Shown here: positions 42,080 through 48,245 of the stretch, one piece after another
How positions within the stretch are numbered: position 1 is the first letter of the stretch
How the letters are laid out: each line of letters begins with the position of its first letter
DNA from: Apostichopus japonicus
Lineage: Eukaryota; Echinodermata; Holothuroidea; Aspidochirotida; Stichopodidae
NCBI RefSeq assembly: GCF_037975245.1
Contig: NC_092562.1
Span: forward strand, 20,783,054-20,847,053
Length of the DNA stretch: 64,000 nucleotides
Reading direction: 5' to 3'
Made by a program: the position numbers and the translations under genes
Notes under the pieces: generated by a model
What the model was told of the DNA's origin: nothing
Database searches by the model: none
The model's input: the letters and a program-made list of their open reading frames with translations, nothing else

Positions 42080-45000
42080 GTGTCATAGAGCAAACTAAAT
42101 AAAAAAACACATTGGTACAACCCCCAGCTTTACAGCTGGTTCTGTAACTGAAATATAAATTTTACTCCTTTTTATTCAGATACAACACATCAACAGAGAC
42201 AACACATCAAACTGTCTTTGCTCTTGATTATGATTTCACAGATGCAATGGGGACATCATTGAAGTCACTGTTTATAGTTGTGATGATGTCACTTGATCAT
42301 GCATTACCAACATTAAATAGCATCACATCACAAAATTGAATTATTTTTATAGTCATTTCAATTTTTTAGGGAGAAAAAAAAAATACCCTAGCTGTTTGTG
42401 ATGTGTATGAATGACATCACAGATTTATGCAGCATGATGCACTTAATCCAAATAAAGTGAATAAAACTAATATTTTATATCTTAACAACACAGCAAGCTA
42501 TTTAGTTGGGAGATCGATCAATGTGCTTAGCTTTACAAAATATATTTTTGATTTCCCATAATTTTTTTTATCCCTTTAATTTGATAATGGCTACAGTAAA
42601 ATGAATCTGTTAGGTATATTAATTGATATCAATCATATGTGTATATTTGTGTGGTTCAAAGAGTAGCTATGAAAGAGAGCTCTGTGAAGTACATAACAAT
42701 TAATAACAACCTCCTGTGAATAAAGATTACTAATCAATACCACTGGCAGGTTGGAATACTAACAGCAAAGTGTGCAATTTGAATTGGAATGTCACAGTCG
42801 TGTTGCTATCGCTTTGAATTGTTGAATAGGCATGGTGGGCGACCGGATATCCTGAGAATACCAAAATGGGTATCTCACCCAACTGGGAATGTCCAAATGG
42901 ATATCTAACCCACCTGGGAATGTCAAAATGGGTATCTTACCTACTTGGGAATGTCCAAATGGATATCTAACTCACCTGGGAATGTCAAAATGGATATCTA
43001 ACCCACTTGGGAATGTCAAAATGGATATCAATCCACCTGACATTGTCAAAATAGATATCTAACCCACCAGGGAATGTCAAAATAGATATCTAACCCACTT
43101 GGGAATGTCAAAATAGATATCTATCCCACCAGGGAATGTCAAAATAGATATCTAACCCACTTGGGAATGTCAAAATAGATATCTATCCCACCTGGGAATG
43201 TCAAAATGGATATCAATCCACCTAAAATTGTCAAAATAGATATCTAACCCACCAGGGAATGTCAAAATAGATATCTAACCCACTTGGGAATGTCAAAATA
43301 GATATCTATCCCACCAGGGAATGTCAAAATAGATATCTAACCCACTTGGGAATGTCAAAATAGATATCTAACCCACTTGGGAATGTCAAAATGGATATCA
43401 ATCCACCTGACATTGTCAAAATAGATATCTAACCCACCAGGGAATGTCAAAATAGATATCTAACCCACTTGGGAATGTCAAAATAGATATCTATCCCACC
43501 AGGGAATGTCAAAATAGATATCTAACCCACTTGGGAATGTCAAAATAGATATCTAACCCACTTGGGAATGTCAAAATGGATATCAATCCACCTGACATTG
43601 TCAAAATAGATATCTAACCCACCAGGGAATGTCAAAATAGATATCTAACCCACTTGGGAATGTCAAAATAGATATCTATCCCACCAGGGAATGTCAAAAT
43701 AGATATCTAACCCACTTGGGAATGTCAAAATAGATATCTATCCCACCTGGGAATGTCAAAATGCATATCTAACCCACCAGGGAATGTCAAAATAGATATC
43801 TAACCCACTTGGGAATGTCAAAATAGATATCTATCCCACCAGGGAATGTCAAAATAGATATCTAACCCACTTGGGAATGTCAAAATAGATATCTATCCCA
43901 CCTGGGAATGTCAAAATGGATATCTAACCCACCTGGGAATGTCAAAATGCATATCTAACCCACCAGGGAATGTCAAAATAGATATCTAACCCACTTGGGA
44001 ATGTCAAAATAGATATCTAACCCACCAGGGAATGTCAAAATAGATATCTAACCCACTTGGGAATGTCAAAATAGATATCTATCCCACCTGGGAATGTCAA
44101 AATGGATATCTAACCCACCTGGGAATGTCAAAATGCATATCTAACCCACCAGGGAATGTCAAAATAGATATCTAACCCACCAGGGAATGTCAAAATAGAT
44201 ATCTAACCCACCTGGGAATGTCAGAATAGATATCTATCCCACGTGGGAATGTCAAAGTGGGTATCTCCCACATGGGAATGTCAAAATTGATATCTAACCC
44301 ACCTGGGAATGTCAAAGTGGATATCTAACCCACCAGGGAATGTCAAAATAGATATCTAACCCACCTGGGAATGTCAAAATAGATATCTATCCCACCTGGG
44401 AATGTCAAAGTGGGTATCTATCCCACATGGGAATGTCAAAATTGAATATCTAACCCACCTGGGAATGTCAAAGTGGGTATCTAACCCACCTGGGAATGTC
44501 AAAGTGGGTATCTATCCCACCTGGGAATGTCAAAATAGATATCTAACCCACTTGGGAATGTCAAAATAGATATCTAACCCACCTGGGGATGTCAAAGTGG
44601 GTATCTAACCCACCTGGGGATGTTAAAATGGGTATCAGGATTACCTTTTAGAGGATTTGTCGACAATGTTGTAAAATGCTGATGGTTTAAAGATGAAACA
44701 ATAAATATGAAAGTGTTTCCTCACATACAGTAAAGTCAACTAGAAAATAGTGCCCAAAAAATGGGGACCTTTTGCTACTCCAAAAACCTGTTAGAAATCA
44801 GAGAGAGAAAAGATTACTGTACAAGACAACTTTGATTTTTGGATTTCTTTTTTTGTGGGAGTATCACTGGTAGTTGTATGCCCCCTTTTGGGTCAGCGAA
44901 TTTATCAGAAGAAGAGAGAATCTTTACTTTGGATAGAACAGAAAAGGGTTCACTAATTTGGTGCTTTTTCAGAGCTGAGCAAACAACCACTGGTGTCCAG

Positions 45001-48000
45001 GAAAGTTGACCACACATGGGAGAAAAAGCAAAATGCATTGTAACTTCATAGAAGGAATCCTGGAATAGTTTAGAGTGACAGTGTCGAAGCACGCCTTCTA
45101 ATTTGTCGGGTTTTCTTCTTCTTTTCTCTTCTGCAGTCACTTTGCAGACAAGATGTCTACATTAAAATCTTTTCCATTATTTGATATTGATGTATAGAGC
45201 ATGTTAATGCACTCTTTTTGTGGGACAAGTAAGGAATAGACTGCATCTTGGAGAGCACATAACGACAATACCAGTTAAAGTAGTGGGGTGCATAGAAATT
45301 ATACAATGTACAACTTATAGCTGCTCTTATATTTGAAGCTGTAAATATTACCACAGGCTATCTTGGTGTTAGACTTGTGTAGGTCAGGAAAAGGGCGGGT
45401 GAGGAGGGGGGGGGGGGGGGGGTTGGGACTGTCCTTTTGTAGGAGATCAGTCAATGTTTCTGTCACCTTTTTTTCCATTGTTTAAAGAAACCTTTCTTTC
45501 TTCCTCTCCGACCTGCAGTCCGAGCTCAAGTAGAAGGTATGCAATTGCGGTATTCACCACAACTTTTAAATTCTCAATACCAGCCTGTGCTTTTTTTCTC
45601 TTTTTTTTACTCGTCCTTCTCAGTTTTAGCCTTTCATTAATATAGAGCCTCCCTGTTATCTGCAGCATTAAGGTTATTTCAACATGAAATTAACCCCTCA
45701 AAGTTCAGTGGTTATGTTGTTTCACCCTACCACCTTTCCAATAATTTCTTTTTTGCCTTTCTGTTGGTCTACTGTTTTTTTTTTCTTTTTTCCTTTTTTT
45801 CTCCTCTCTTACTTTCTGCCAGGTCTGATCCTGTCACATGATTTGATTTCTGTTTTCTAAAATTGCAAAAATTTTAACTTTTAACACAGCATGAAGAAAA
45901 AGAAAAAAAAAACACATTTTTTGGAAAGATGCCATTTTATTTATTTTTTGGGCCTCCTTTTTACTGAATTTCCTTGAAATTTGAAGACAGATACTTGGCC
46001 AATGTCTCCAATTAAATCTGAATTTGTTTCTTTTGCGTGCCAATTCCATTTTCCCTTCTCCCACCTCCCCCCCCCCCCCCCTCCGCTCTCAAGAAAAGTC
46101 CTTTGATATCTTGCATGAATTTTTCACAATTAACAAAAGAAAAAGATAAAAATTTATCCCTGCTGATTTGATTTTTGCCCTTTTTGAATCAGATTATATT
46201 TGTTTCCCAGTGAACCCTTCCATGGTAGGAACTGCTCTGTATTTGGTATATGGAGCCGTTGAATATTCACAGATTTAAATGAAAAAAAAAAAAACCTGTC
46301 AGGCATGTTTATGTGATTTTATGCTTTGTTAATAAATTGATGTGAATGGAAGAAAATACCCAAAGGAACAAAACTTTAGCAGTATTGAAGATAATTTTGA
46401 TGTTTTTATGATAAAAAAAAATGCTCTCGAATTTAACTTGAAGCAGCAAGAAACAAAAGGAAAAGTTTCGTATAATTATTTCGTGTTTTATTCGTTCAAA
46501 AAATTGAACACTTTGATGCCTTCAAATAACTATCAATAAAAAAAATAAGAATAATAAAAAATAAATAAATAAAAAAAATTATAAAAAAATAACAATAATT
46601 ATTATACGTTCGGCATAGCAGTAGTCAAAGTGAACCATCCATCAATTTGTTATATCGTCTTATTATAGACCAATTGAAAATTTGCATATGTCAGAGATGT
46701 TCTATAATTTTTTTTTTTTTTTCGTTTGTATGTACCGTTACATACAGAAGCTTCTTAACTGTGGCAGTTAAAAATTATCAGGAGTATTATATCATGTTGA
46801 TAGGCTATTTATAAATATATATATGCTATCATAACCTTAATGGTTCCCTTTCAGCCTTATTCCACATCTGTATTTATTTTATATCCATGGACTTTTTCAT
46901 CTGCAACCATATGTCTACAATCTATAGCAGCTGAAAAGAAATTAAAAATCTTCAGAATTGAAAAAGAACATCTCATAACGTGCTGGGATGGTTAGAATAG
47001 TATTTAAACTTGTGAATCAATCCAAAATTATAACTTTTTTTCTATCTGAGAACAAAAAATTGGAACATCAAGTTCCTCTTTTCAGCAAAATAATTGTGTT
47101 AAAAACTGTATTTTAGATATTTATTTCATGGTTTTGGGGTAGAACAGTCCGGTTTATACAACATTAAAAACATTTATGAAATTTAGGTTTATTGTGAAGG
47201 ACTTCATAATTACGACTGTAAAGCAATTGAACATTCTAATGGTAAGGGTAACAACGGCTTAGTGTTAAAGGTCAAAATGAAAATTGAACTTAATCATAAG
47301 GTCAAAAGTAGAGAATATATTATATCTCAGGTTTATAGGAAGAAGGCTCAGAGAGGCCCATGTAAAGAGATGAAGTTTAAGTTGTAGGAGTTTGCTTTAT
47401 ATATATATCTATATATATATATATCTTTATATATATATCTATATATATATATATATATATAGATATATATAGATATATATATATAGATATATATATATAT
47501 AGATATATATATATAGATATATACATATATATAGATATATATATATATATATCATGACTCATTTTTTTGGGCCATAATATATATAGAAAGGTTTGGGGAG
47601 GGGGAGGGGGTTAAACAAAGTGGAAAGTTGTCATATCCATATTTGATGCTAGTTATGGCATAATATATCATCTATATCAGTCACACATATACTTTGATGG
47701 TAATTTACACCGATCGATGCTAACGGCTCCATTTCATAGATTTGACTTTCTGTTGTGGTAAATCATGACTCATTTTTTTGGGCCATAATCACAGCATCAG
47801 TGGATCGATTACCGACCGTTGCATTTTTACAGACCTTTCACAGCAGCTGATTTGTAGGTGATATGATGAATATAAGTTTTCATTTGGGGATTAATATGAA
47901 TTCTCAGTTTGTCAATCTGTTTCCTTTAAATGCTTTTTCTGGAGGGCAGTGATATGAAACATTGTGGTACAGGCAATCTGCCATCATAAATATCTTTGTC

Positions 48001-48205
48001 AAAGATTGACAGCAAATCCATGTCATTGAACTGATATAACATAAGGGAACAGGCAGTCTTGGTTGCCTTAAAATCTGAGTACACATTAGTACACATTGCT
48101 GTATGAGGAACTTGAGTATTTATATATAATTTATATATGTATATAGATATCTATAAAAATATATATAGTTTTTTCACTGTTCTTGGTTTTCCAACTCATT
48201 ACGAT

Positions 48206-48245
<40 letters not shown>

